Shown here: piece after piece, positions 21,546 through 28,283 of the stretch
Layout of the letters: each line of letters opens with the position of its first letter
Numbering within the stretch: position 1 is the first letter of the stretch
DNA from: a virus
IMG/VR virus record: IMGVR_UViG_3300009605_003067
Span: 1-37,572 of that record
DNA: 37,572 nucleotides
Strand: one strand, 5' to 3'
The notes under the pieces: model-generated
Databases searched by the model: none
Told to the model about the DNA's origin: nothing
What the model saw: only the letters and a program-made list of their open reading frames with translations
Position numbers and translations under genes: made by a program

Positions 21546-21981
21546 TCTGAGGCGGGCAACGATGGAGGACGCGGAAGCTGTTTACAACTGGCGCAACGAT
21601 CCGAAGGTGCGAGCGGTCTCCAGAAGCGTCGGCGAGATTGATTATGCCGCTCATGCGTCATGGTTCGCAGAACGTATTCCACTGACGCATCCAGAGACTG
21701 TGTGGATAATCGAAGCAGACGATGGAGTCGGGATAGGAAGCGCCCGTATCAATTGCTATGAGGACGATGATCGGGCAGAAATAAGTGTGGTGCTTGGTGA
21801 AGAGCATAGGAGTCGAGGTGTGGGTCGACAGGTGATTAAGCAGTTGGCTGACAAGGTTCGGGCAATGGGTCGGGTGCCAACTGCGTTCGTTCGACCTGAT
21901 AACAGGCGTTCCCTTAATACGTTTACGGCAGCAGGGTTCACCTATGTGCTTCCGGTGATTGAGTTACATGTCAGGGATTAG
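21493..21981 (+). CDS. GNAT N-acetyltransferase (PseH-like)
   Basis: ATGs at 21487, 21490 and 21493 lie in a row and the exact start is uncertain; the product is about 162 residues. LRRATMEDAEAVYNWRNDPKVRAVSR is the opening typical of PseH/RimJ-like sugar acetyltransferases. GIGSARINC and ISVVLGEEHRSRGVGRQVIKQLADKV carry the acetyl-CoA loop (RxxGxG). FVRPDNRRSLNTFTAAGFTY completes the fold. In this cassette it should acetylate the amino sugar precursor. It overlaps NeuB by about 50 bases. Confidence 0.82.
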   Translation: MSKTTCGAIEWEIPLETNLRRATMEDAEAVYNWRNDPKVRAVSRSVGEIDYAAHASWFAERIPLTHPETVWIIEADDGVGIGSARINCYEDDDRAEISVVLGEEHRSRGVGRQVIKQLADKVRAMGRVPTAFVRPDNRRSLNTFTAAGFTYVLPVIELHVRD

Positions 21982-23008
21982 CGTTAAGGAGAAAGAGTCG
22001 GTAAACGTGTACGGCAGGGAGATGTTTCGGAACAGCGAGACATGGGATGGGTTTGTTGATCGTCATCATGCTGGTTACTGGTGGCATCGACAGGCGTGGT
22101 TGGACTATTCGCTATCGTATGACCCGAAGGCAGTGGACCGATCGTTCGCTGTAGTCGTAAAGTCCAATGGATATCCGAGGGTGATGGCTGTCTGTCCTGC
22201 GATAGAACGGGACGCGATCATTTGCATGGGCGCAGGTGATGTGCCGTGTGCTGGTCCGTTAGTTATCGATCACCAAGACGAGACGTACACGTCGTGGTAT
22301 CGGGAAGTATTGTTAAGGAACATTCAATCACGTCTCGGTGGATGTCGCGGTTGGTGGTCGTGGAATCGAGAGCCAAGTGATTCGCGTGAACTGATTCAGG
22401 TGTTGGCAAAGCGTCTGTCCATGGGGCAGTCGGTGACAAGCACATCATTGGTATCGGTGCGGAACGAACGGGCGTGGTTTGGTTTACGTAAGAGCTATAG
22501 GTCGTTGGTGTTGTCTGCGGCTCGGGAGTACGACATCGGATACGGGTTTGCTGACCTCTGGCCGTATTACGAAATGTGCCATCGACACTGTGCCACCAGA
22601 GAGCGTGACGGTGATACCTATCTTCATCAGTTGCGATGGTTGCGTCAGGCGTCGGCGTTCGTGGTTGTAGCGTTGCCAAAGCATGGAGGGACAACGGGGG
22701 CAATGAACCCAGATGGTCGGGTGACCTCTTCATTGTCTTGGGTTGCGTCAGGTTCGGGTCCTGATCCCTCGTCTACATTGGCTGCTGCCTATGTTCTCGT
22801 GTATAAGGGGCGCGCCTACTATGCAAGTGGGCCGAGTGTGCAGAGTAACCTGCAACATGCTCTACAGTGGGCGGCGATACAGGCGGTAGCTCGACTCGGT
22901 GGACACACTTACGAGCTTGGACATCATACCGATGACGGTATCGGCTTTTTTAAGCGAGGGTTCAGTAAGGATGTTGGCAGCGTTGATGTCTTGAATGGGT
23001 ATATATGA
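21968..23008 (+). CDS. FemAB/GNAT-fold acyltransferase-like protein
   Basis: ATG 21968 overlaps the previous gene by 14 bases and gives 346 residues; GTG 22007 after AAGGAGAAAG is an alternative. The C-terminal part has AAYVLVYKGRAYYASGPSVQSNLQHALQWAAIQAVARLGGHTYELGHHTDDGIGFFKRGF, the pattern of FemAB-like or BioF2-like acetyltransferase folds (YYxxGas..., LqWxaI..A...G...YdlG, FKxgF). The N-terminal domain (SETWDGFVDRHHAGYWWHRQAWLDY) also fits. These enzymes transfer acyl or aminoacyl groups to sugars or peptides. It may decorate the sugar made by the neighbours. Confidence 0.7.
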   Translation: MSGISVKEKESVNVYGREMFRNSETWDGFVDRHHAGYWWHRQAWLDYSLSYDPKAVDRSFAVVVKSNGYPRVMAVCPAIERDAIICMGAGDVPCAGPLVIDHQDETYTSWYREVLLRNIQSRLGGCRGWWSWNREPSDSRELIQVLAKRLSMGQSVTSTSLVSVRNERAWFGLRKSYRSLVLSAAREYDIGYGFADLWPYYEMCHRHCATRERDGDTYLHQLRWLRQASAFVVVALPKHGGTTGAMNPDGRVTSSLSWVASGSGPDPSSTLAAAYVLVYKGRAYYASGPSVQSNLQHALQWAAIQAVARLGGHTYELGHHTDDGIGFFKRGFSKDVGSVDVLNGYI

Positions 23009-23688
23009 CCAGACAAGTGGTGGCAATCATACAGGCGCGCCTTGGAAGCTCTCGATTTCCTCGGAAGTCACTGGCTATGTTCAAGCATCGGCCGATGATC
23101 GAGCATGTGATCCAGCGTGTCCAGCAAGTGCCATTGATTGACGAGGTTGTGGTGACGATTCCAACGCTGGATAAAGCGTTGATTGATGTCGTTCGGGACT
23201 ATGGTTCTCGACTGGTGAACACGGATGTCGGGAATCGCCCAGTGCGTATCGCGTGTGGTCCAGAGCAGGACGTTCTTCTGCGGTACTGGTTGGCGGCGTG
23301 CGAGTATCAAGCCGATGTAGTGGTTCGCGTGACAGGCGATTGCCCGCTGTGGTCATCTAAGGCTGGAAATACAGTGGTGAAAGCCTTCCTTGAGGATAAG
23401 AAGCGTCGAGCGTTTTGGTCGAACGATACGACCTTGAGTGGGTGGCCAGACGGAACTGATGTTGAGGTGTTCTCGATGGATCTGCTCCGTCAGGCACGGA
23501 ACGCTCGGAGTACGCTAACGAATGACGATCGGGAACACGTTACGACGTGGATGAGGAGGCAACTGCATGGGAAGTGTGGTGTGGTCTATCGCAAGGAGGA
23601 CAACATCTCGTCCCTCAAGTTATCGGTCGACACGATTATGGATCTCTTGAGGATTGAGACATTCGATGAGGCGTTATTGCATGGATGA
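23005..23688 (+). CDS. SpsF/NeuA-like cytidylyltransferase
   Basis: ATG 23005 overlaps the previous stop (ATGA) and gives 227 residues. VVAIIQARLGSSRFPRKSLAMFKHRPMIEHVIQRV is the nucleotide-binding signature of the SpsF/NeuA family. GPEQDVLLRYWLAACEYQADVVVRVTGDCPL follows (D of the metal site), then SNDTTLSGWPDGTDVEVFS. It should activate the nonulosonic acid or a related sugar as a CMP derivative. Such enzymes stand next to NeuB and class III aminotransferases in glycan clusters. It overlaps the aminotransferase gene by 8 bases. Confidence 0.85.
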   Translation: MTRQVVAIIQARLGSSRFPRKSLAMFKHRPMIEHVIQRVQQVPLIDEVVVTIPTLDKALIDVVRDYGSRLVNTDVGNRPVRIACGPEQDVLLRYWLAACEYQADVVVRVTGDCPLWSSKAGNTVVKAFLEDKKRRAFWSNDTTLSGWPDGTDVEVFSMDLLRQARNARSTLTNDDREHVTTWMRRQLHGKCGVVYRKEDNISSLKLSVDTIMDLLRIETFDEALLHG

Positions 23689-24712
23689 AAGCAAATTATT
23701 GGAACGTGCGCGTCTGGTAACGCCCGGTGGCGCACAAACTTCCAGCCGGAGACATGGGAATGTTGGTCCCCGTTCTTATCCACCGTTTGCAACACGAGGA
23801 GAAGGAGCGTATTTATACTTCAACGACGGCACAAGAGCGATTGATTTGGCTGGGTCGAATGGCGCGGCGGCGCTTGGCTATGCTCATCCAGAGGTCGTGG
23901 CGTCCGTAGAGCGATACATAGGCAGTGGGTGTACCTTGTCGTTGCCGACTGGCCTTGAAGTTGAGGCATCGGAGGCGATGATCCGAGGCTTTGACTATGA
24001 TGTCGCGGTGCGGTGGGTTCGTACAGGAAGTGAGGCTGTATCTGCTGCGGTCAGCGTGGCGCTTGAGGCGACAGGTCGTGAGGCTGTTGCCGCGTTGGAA
24101 GGCTCCTATCACGGCTGGCATCCGTGGACCAGAAAGGTTTCTCGTTACGAGAGTGTGGATAAAGTGCCATTGGAGAATGTGGCAGCGTTGCTGATTGAGT
24201 CTCCTCGATGGCGTGAGGTTGATAACGATTACATTGTCTCCCTTCAACGGATACGGAACCTGTGCAATCGGCATGGTGCCTTGTTGATATTCGATGACGT
24301 AGTGTACGGATTTCGTTTTGCCGTAGGTGGATTAACCGAAACAACTGGCGTCCGGTCCGACCTGTCCTGTTTTTCTAAGGCGCTTGGCAATGGAGTGCCG
24401 GTTGGGTGTGTGGTTGGTTCAAGGGACCTAATGATGCGCACTGGTTATCGAGTTAGTAGCACGTTCGGTGGGGAGACAGTTGGCTTGGCGGCAGCCAGAG
24501 CGGTGCTGGCATTACATGCGGAGTTCGATGTATGCGGAGAGCTACGCGAGATGGGAAGACGATTACGATCTGACCTCGACGATGGCTTGCGGTCGTCTCC
24601 GATACGGGTGGAGGGAACACCGCAGCATTTCCGCTTCGTCTCTGACCACCCAAATACTTTGGAGCGTTTTTTGACTTTATGTATGCAGCAGTCAGGAGAT
24701 GCTCGGTGCTGA
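23681..24712 (+). CDS. Class III PLP aminotransferase (HemL-like), zero-frame product
   Basis: ATG 23681 gives 343 residues in the zero frame. It has LVTPGGAQTSSRRHG, DLAGSNGAAALGYAHPEV, WVRTGSEAVSAAVSVAL, EGSYHGWHPWT, LLIFDDVVYGFRFAVGG and CFSKALGNGVPVG with PLP-lysine K233: a glutamate-1-semialdehyde-aminotransferase-like enzyme. It would aminate a keto sugar of the cassette. The zero frame ends early (...LERFLTLCMQQSGDARC). The missing conserved C-terminus, VLIHRDANNINLMMNESI, is encoded in the -1 frame up to 24807. Slippage at 24667-24673 would give 375 residues. Confidence 0.85.
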   Translation: MDESKLLERARLVTPGGAQTSSRRHGNVGPRSYPPFATRGEGAYLYFNDGTRAIDLAGSNGAAALGYAHPEVVASVERYIGSGCTLSLPTGLEVEASEAMIRGFDYDVAVRWVRTGSEAVSAAVSVALEATGREAVAALEGSYHGWHPWTRKVSRYESVDKVPLENVAALLIESPRWREVDNDYIVSLQRIRNLCNRHGALLIFDDVVYGFRFAVGGLTETTGVRSDLSCFSKALGNGVPVGCVVGSRDLMMRTGYRVSSTFGGETVGLAAARAVLALHAEFDVCGELREMGRRLRSDLDDGLRSSPIRVEGTPQHFRFVSDHPNTLERFLTLCMQQSGDARC

Positions 24713-24717
24713 TACAT
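24667..24717 (+). promoter_or_regulatory. Programmed -1 ribosomal frameshift signal
   Basis: T TTT TTG (24667-24673) is in the exact register for -1 slippage, with zero-frame codons TTT and TTG. After a 5-base spacer, ATGTAT-(G)-CAGCA (24679-24690) pairs with TGCTG-ATACAT (24707-24717) as an 11-bp stem with one bulge. The zero-frame stop (24710-24712) is inside the stem. The -1 frame restores the family's C-terminus. A homopolymer sequencing error is the alternative. Confidence 0.72.
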
Positions 24718-24807
24718 CGAGACGCCAACAATATTAACCTGATGATGAATGAGTCCATACGGCAACGCATAGTTGATACGGTCTGTGCCGCTGCCAGTCA
24801 TATCTAG
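24673..24807 (+). other. -1 frame C-terminal extension of the aminotransferase
   Basis: Read in the -1 frame after the slippery site, this gives DFMYAAVRRCSVLIHRDAN followed by NINLMMNESIRQRIVDTVC and AAASHI, then TAG at 24805-24807. It joins ...NTLERFF smoothly and looks like the end of GSA-type aminotransferases (FMYAAVRRG...IHRDxNNINLxM). Neither an own start nor a ribosome binding site is seen, so it is part of the upstream gene. It ends 8 bases before the next ATG. Confidence 0.8.
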
Positions 24808-24815
24808 GAGGAGAC

Positions 24816-25364
24816 ATGGCAGATCAAAAGAAGCAGTGGCGCAATCGAATCATCGGTCAAGGCGAGGAGGTGCCAGATCAATTGCTGGCAAATCCTAAGA
24901 ACTGGAGAATCCATCCCAAGGAACAGCAGGAGGCGTTGGGTGGAGTGATGGAGCGTGTGGGTTGGGTGCAGCAGGTCGTGGTAAATAAACGGACAGGCTT
25001 CGTGGTTGATGGACACTTACGTGTCAGCATGGCGATTAGCAGGAGCGAGCCTATGGTCCCTGTGGTGTATGTGGATCTGTCTGAGGAAGAGGAGGCGTTA
25101 ATTCTTGCGACTATCGACCCGTTGGCGGCGCTGGCAAAAACAGACAACGACCAATTACGTGATTTGGTGACAGACATTGGGGTCAATGAGCAGATACGTG
25201 ACCTCTTGGCCGCTCTTCGCTTGCCCGTTGATGTTGCAGACGTGCCTCCTGACGAGTTTGATATGGTTGATCCCAATGCTCATTCAAAATTTCGGTGCCC
25301 AAAGTGCGCCTATGAGTGGGACGGCTCACCGACACCTCAAAAGGATGACCAATCAGCGCAATAA
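24816..25364 (+). CDS. ParB-like protein with C-terminal zinc ribbon
   Basis: ATG 24816 follows TAGGAGGAGAC, the strongest ribosome binding site of this region, giving 182 residues. LLANPKNWRIHPKEQQEALGGVMERVGWVQQVVVNKRTGFVVDGHLRVSMA is the ParB N-terminal fold, with VDGHLR (D65-R69) in place of the GxxRxxA box. LSEEEEALILATIDPLAALA is the following helix. The last 30 residues hold FRCPKCAYEW, half of a zinc ribbon. Such proteins often accompany phage DNA methyltransferases and may guide or regulate DNA modification. It opens the DNA-modification island. Confidence 0.75.
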   Translation: MADQKKQWRNRIIGQGEEVPDQLLANPKNWRIHPKEQQEALGGVMERVGWVQQVVVNKRTGFVVDGHLRVSMAISRSEPMVPVVYVDLSEEEEALILATIDPLAALAKTDNDQLRDLVTDIGVNEQIRDLLAALRLPVDVADVPPDEFDMVDPNAHSKFRCPKCAYEWDGSPTPQKDDQSAQ

Positions 25365-25408
25365 ACGAGATATTCGGCACGTTCGGTGCGTTGTCGGCGT
25401 TACGGCGC

Positions 25409-25540
25409 GCACCGAATGCACCAAATGAGCACCGAATCAGCACTGAATGCACCGAATCAGCACCGAATCAACCGAACTCGCACCGAACGTGCGCCGAACA
25501 TACCAAACGTGCGCCGAACACACCGCATACGCGCCAAACC
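25409..25540 (+). repeat. Iteron-like tract of about 13 imperfect 9-11 bp repeats
   Basis: Units follow the consensus GCRCCGAAYNN: GCACCGAAT, GCACCAAATGA, GCACCGAATCA (three times), GCACTGAAT, GCACCGAACGT, GCGCCGAACAT, GCGCCGAACAC and diverged ACCGAACTC/ACCAAACGT units. GTTCGGTGCG in inverted orientation lies just upstream at 25381-25390. An AT-rich stretch (ACTGTATTTATAGCCTTAAAC) follows. The 11-bp phase, about one helical turn, suits a protein-binding array such as a replication origin or an operator for the gene at 25578. Confidence 0.7.
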
Positions 25541-25577
25541 ACTGTATTTATAGCCTTAAACGGACCGTATAAGCCGA

Positions 25578-26384
25578 ATGAATGTTAGAGAGACCCTTGC
25601 TTCTTTAATCGAGCCACTACCTACGCCTCTGCCCATTGCAACATCTGGGGGAATAGACTCTTCGTCGCTGACATTAGCGGCTAGGGATGCAGGAAAGGAC
25701 CCGATTATTGTCTCTTTTACGTTGGCCGATCGGGAGTCGGCTGACTTTGTGGCAGGCCGTAAGCTCGCTAATCACTTTGGATTTGAGTTTCGGCCAGTGA
25801 TTCTTCCTGTGGATACAGATGTTATCTGTGGAGACGTGATTCGGCTCATTCGGCGCTACGGTGCTCGCCGTAAAACAGCCATCGAGTGTCTCTGGCCGTA
25901 TTTGCACGTCTTGGAAACCCTCAAGTCCTTAAATCATTCAGTCCTCCTTACTGGTAATTCCGCTGACGGACACTTCGCTCTGTCACGCAAGGCGATGGTT
26001 CGTTATAGGGTGCGAGAGTCTAAGGAGCAATTCCAGCTGTTCAGACAGCACTTCTACGCCAATCCCGAGTCATCCCAGATTGGCTTTTTGCATCGTATCT
26101 ATTCACAGGAGAACATTCAGGTCCATACCCCGTGGTTTGATCCAGCGCTGTTTGCCCTGTTTGAGGATTGCACGTGGGAAGAAGTGAATAAGCCGAGACA
26201 AAAGGAAGTTGTCCGCGTGGAATTTCCAGAGTTGGATACATTGCACATTGCTGGCTACTCGCCATTGCAGCTTGGCGATTCTGGGATCGCTTCAACGGTA
26301 GGCGATGCTGTCAGGAGGCGATATGCCCCAGAAGCCAAGTCTCCCATTCGCGCCTACAACCTAATCGCTCAGGCCTCATCATGA
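25578..26384 (+). CDS. Asparagine-synthase-like N-type ATP pyrophosphatase without glutaminase domain
   Basis: ATG 25578 gives 268 residues. IATSGGIDSSSLTLAA is the PP-loop (SGGIDSS, residues 23-29) of AsnB-type amidotransferases. IIVSFTLADRESADFVAGRKLANHFGFEF, VLLTGNSADGHFALSRKAM and TPWFDPALFALFED match the synthetase domain that adenylates a carboxylate. The N-terminal Ntn glutaminase domain of AsnB is absent, so it must use ammonia or another amine, or an unseen partner. It overlaps the methyltransferase by ATGA. In this setting it could amidate a carboxyl group on DNA; that is inference. Confidence 0.78.
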   Translation: MNVRETLASLIEPLPTPLPIATSGGIDSSSLTLAARDAGKDPIIVSFTLADRESADFVAGRKLANHFGFEFRPVILPVDTDVICGDVIRLIRRYGARRKTAIECLWPYLHVLETLKSLNHSVLLTGNSADGHFALSRKAMVRYRVRESKEQFQLFRQHFYANPESSQIGFLHRIYSQENIQVHTPWFDPALFALFEDCTWEEVNKPRQKEVVRVEFPELDTLHIAGYSPLQLGDSGIASTVGDAVRRRYAPEAKSPIRAYNLIAQASS

Positions 26385-27496
26385 AACCTGCCTATGTAGT
26401 GCCGACGCTTGCTGAAGTGGAATCGCTTTCATGGAATGGCCTGAATGTTGTGTCGACCTTTAGCGGTGGTGGTGGATCGTGTCTTGGGTTTCGCATGGCA
26501 GGCTATCGCACATTGTGGGCCAGTGAGTTTATTCCGCTGGCAGCAGAAACCTATCAACTGAATCATCCGAACGTGTTCTTGGACACTAGAGACATCAGGC
26601 AGGTGCATCCTGATGACATTCTCAAGCGAGTGCCGTCTGGTGAATCGGTGCATGTGCTGGAAGGCTCGCCGCCTTGCGCTGCATTCTCGTTGGCTGGCAA
26701 GCGAACAAAGGGATGGGGTCAGGTAAAGAAGTATTCCCAGACCGAACAGCGCGTTGATGACCTGTTTGAGGAGTTCCTTCGACTGGTCGCTGGCGTCCAG
26801 CCGTATGTTTTTATTATGGAGAACGTGAAAGGTCTTATCGGCGGTGCGTCGAGTGGCGTGCTGCAGGACACACTGGAGACGATGCGAGCGATTGGCTATC
26901 GCGTGCAGGCTCGGGTGCTAGATGCTCAGTGGTTGGGTGTCCCGCAGTCTAGGGAGCGTGTCATCTTTCAGGGTGTACGCCGTGACCTTAATCGTCAGCC
27001 GGTATGGCCTAAGCCGCTCAACTATCAGTATTCGATTAGGGAGGCTGTGCCTAGTCATGTGCTACGACATGCACATGGAGCTCCGTTCCCGAATCATGTC
27101 TTTGGCAAGACGTATGCTGGTGAAACCTTTGTAAGCAGTGTCGCTAATGATGTGCCTGAGCTTACAAAGAACGATCAGGCTCGGGTGCACTACGTGTTTG
27201 GTCATGGACATGCTAACTTCCTTCAACGTGGACAGCCCCTCTCGCTGAATAAACCAGCTCCGACTATCATGGCAACGGCCGATAGCGTCGAGAAGCACCT
27301 TAAAACCAACTGGGCAACCTATCGCCGTCGTCTAAGCATGGATGAATTGCGTCTCCTCTGTTCGTTCCCGTCAGACTTTCGATTGGCGGGCGAGAGTTAC
27401 ATCAGGCAATGGGAGCGTTTTGGTCGAGCGGTGCCACCATTGATGATGCGAGCGGTGGCAGAAACGATACGGGATAAGATTTTTGGCCCTGTATAG
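26381..27496 (+). CDS. C5-cytosine DNA methyltransferase with motif X Asn-to-Arg change
   Basis: ATG 26381 overlaps the previous TGA, giving 371 residues. Motifs: I VVSTFSGGGGSCLGF (27-36), IV EGSPPCAAFSLAGKR with catalytic C99, VI MENVKGL (E147), VIII LGVPQSRERVIFQGVR, and a target-recognition stretch before motif IX. Motif X reads ERFGRAVPP, where family members read xxxGNAVPP or GNSV: the near-invariant Asn is R349. From memory, engineered C5 enzymes with Lys/Arg at this site (M.MpeI N374) accept carboxy-SAM. With a CmoA homologue next door, transfer of carboxymethyl rather than methyl is likely. Ordinary methylation is the alternative. Confidence 0.9.
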   Translation: MKPAYVVPTLAEVESLSWNGLNVVSTFSGGGGSCLGFRMAGYRTLWASEFIPLAAETYQLNHPNVFLDTRDIRQVHPDDILKRVPSGESVHVLEGSPPCAAFSLAGKRTKGWGQVKKYSQTEQRVDDLFEEFLRLVAGVQPYVFIMENVKGLIGGASSGVLQDTLETMRAIGYRVQARVLDAQWLGVPQSRERVIFQGVRRDLNRQPVWPKPLNYQYSIREAVPSHVLRHAHGAPFPNHVFGKTYAGETFVSSVANDVPELTKNDQARVHYVFGHGHANFLQRGQPLSLNKPAPTIMATADSVEKHLKTNWATYRRRLSMDELRLLCSFPSDFRLAGESYIRQWERFGRAVPPLMMRAVAETIRDKIFGPV

Positions 27497-27511
27497 TCCG
27501 AGACGGGAAAT

Positions 27512-28249
27512 ATGATGAGGGATACAGTAGAGCCTGACGGTGCGTGGGTGTTCGACACTACGGTGGCAGCGTCCTTCGACGACATGTTGGAGCGTTCGAT
27601 TCCACAATATTCAGTAATGCGAGACGCTGTAACGGGAATCGGCTGTCGATTCATGGATAAGGTGCAGGGACACGGCACGATTATCGACCTTGGATGCTCT
27701 CGGGGAGCGGCCCTTGCCCCGTTTGTTGACCGTTACGGTCAGTCGGCTCGGGTGCATGGGATAGAAGTCAGCCAACCTATGCTCGACGAGGCGCGCACCC
27801 TGTTTGCTGAACCCATCAAGTCGGGCATCGTTACGTTGGAAGGGATTGACCTACGAACAGACTGGCCCACGATTGACACAACCGTCCACCCTAATTACCT
27901 CACACTGTGTATCCTGACGTTGCAATTCATCCCGATGGAACATCGGCAGCGACTCTTGGCTAGCGTCTTCCAGACGATGGAGTCTGGTGGCGCGTTCATC
28001 TTGGTAGAGAAGGTGCTCGGCGCAACCAGTTCGCTCGATACGGTCTTCAAAGGCGAGTATTACCAACTCAAGCGTGAGCATGGCTACTCACAGGAATCTA
28101 TCGACCGGAAGCGACTGAGCCTTGAAGGTGTGCTGGTGCCTGTCACGGCAGAATGGAATGAGGGCCTGCTCAGGCAGACAGGCTTTCAACAGGTCGATTG
28201 CTTCTGGCGCTGGATGAACTTCGCCGGATGGGTTGGAGTTAAGCCTTAA
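27512..28249 (+). CDS. cmoA: CmoA-like carboxy-S-adenosylmethionine synthase
   Basis: ATG 27512 (or 27515) gives 245 residues, the length of bacterial CmoA. WVFDTTVAASFDDMLERSIPQYS matches the CmoA opening (WtFDexVAeVFpDMIqRSvPgYs). DLGCSRGAA (59-67) is the SAM loop; TLQFIPMEHRQRLL and GGAFILVEK follow. KREHGYS (187-193) and DRKRLSLEGVLVP keep the Arg (R201) that equals E. coli R199, thought to hold the carboxylate of prephenate/Cx-SAM. CmoA makes Cx-SAM from SAM and prephenate, normally for tRNA wobble uridine by CmoB; no CmoB is seen here. It probably feeds the adjacent DNA methyltransferase. Confidence 0.88.
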   Translation: MMRDTVEPDGAWVFDTTVAASFDDMLERSIPQYSVMRDAVTGIGCRFMDKVQGHGTIIDLGCSRGAALAPFVDRYGQSARVHGIEVSQPMLDEARTLFAEPIKSGIVTLEGIDLRTDWPTIDTTVHPNYLTLCILTLQFIPMEHRQRLLASVFQTMESGGAFILVEKVLGATSSLDTVFKGEYYQLKREHGYSQESIDRKRLSLEGVLVPVTAEWNEGLLRQTGFQQVDCFWRWMNFAGWVGVKP

Positions 28250-28253
28250 CGTT

Positions 28254-28269
28254 CGTTAATTGATTAACG
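28254..28269 (+). promoter_or_regulatory. Palindromic operator next to promoter
   Basis: CGTTAATTGATTAACG is a perfect 16-base palindrome around TG/CA, and the reverse complement of the site at 4886-4899 plus flanks. It lies directly upstream of the TATCCT -10 box, where a repressor or activator would act. Confidence 0.65.
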
Positions 28270-28272
28270 TGG

Positions 28273-28278
28273 TATCCT
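28273..28278 (+). promoter_or_regulatory. -10 box of the packaging/head operon promoter
   Basis: TATCCT within CGTGGTATCCT resembles the CGTGGTATACT of the rusA promoter (17021-17031). A clear -35 is hidden by the palindrome. Initiation about 7 bases on would be near 28285, the foot of the leader RNA stem. Confidence 0.55.
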
Positions 28279-28283
28279 AGCCT

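Noticed and set aside
25409-25540. CRISPR array
   Set aside because: Repeats are only 9-11 bp, imperfect and directly adjacent without spacers, and no cas gene is nearby.
25391-25588. Protein from the repeat tract (SAPNQPN... type)
   Set aside because: The frame only reflects the 11-bp repeats, has no ribosome binding site and overlaps the start of the AsnB-like gene.
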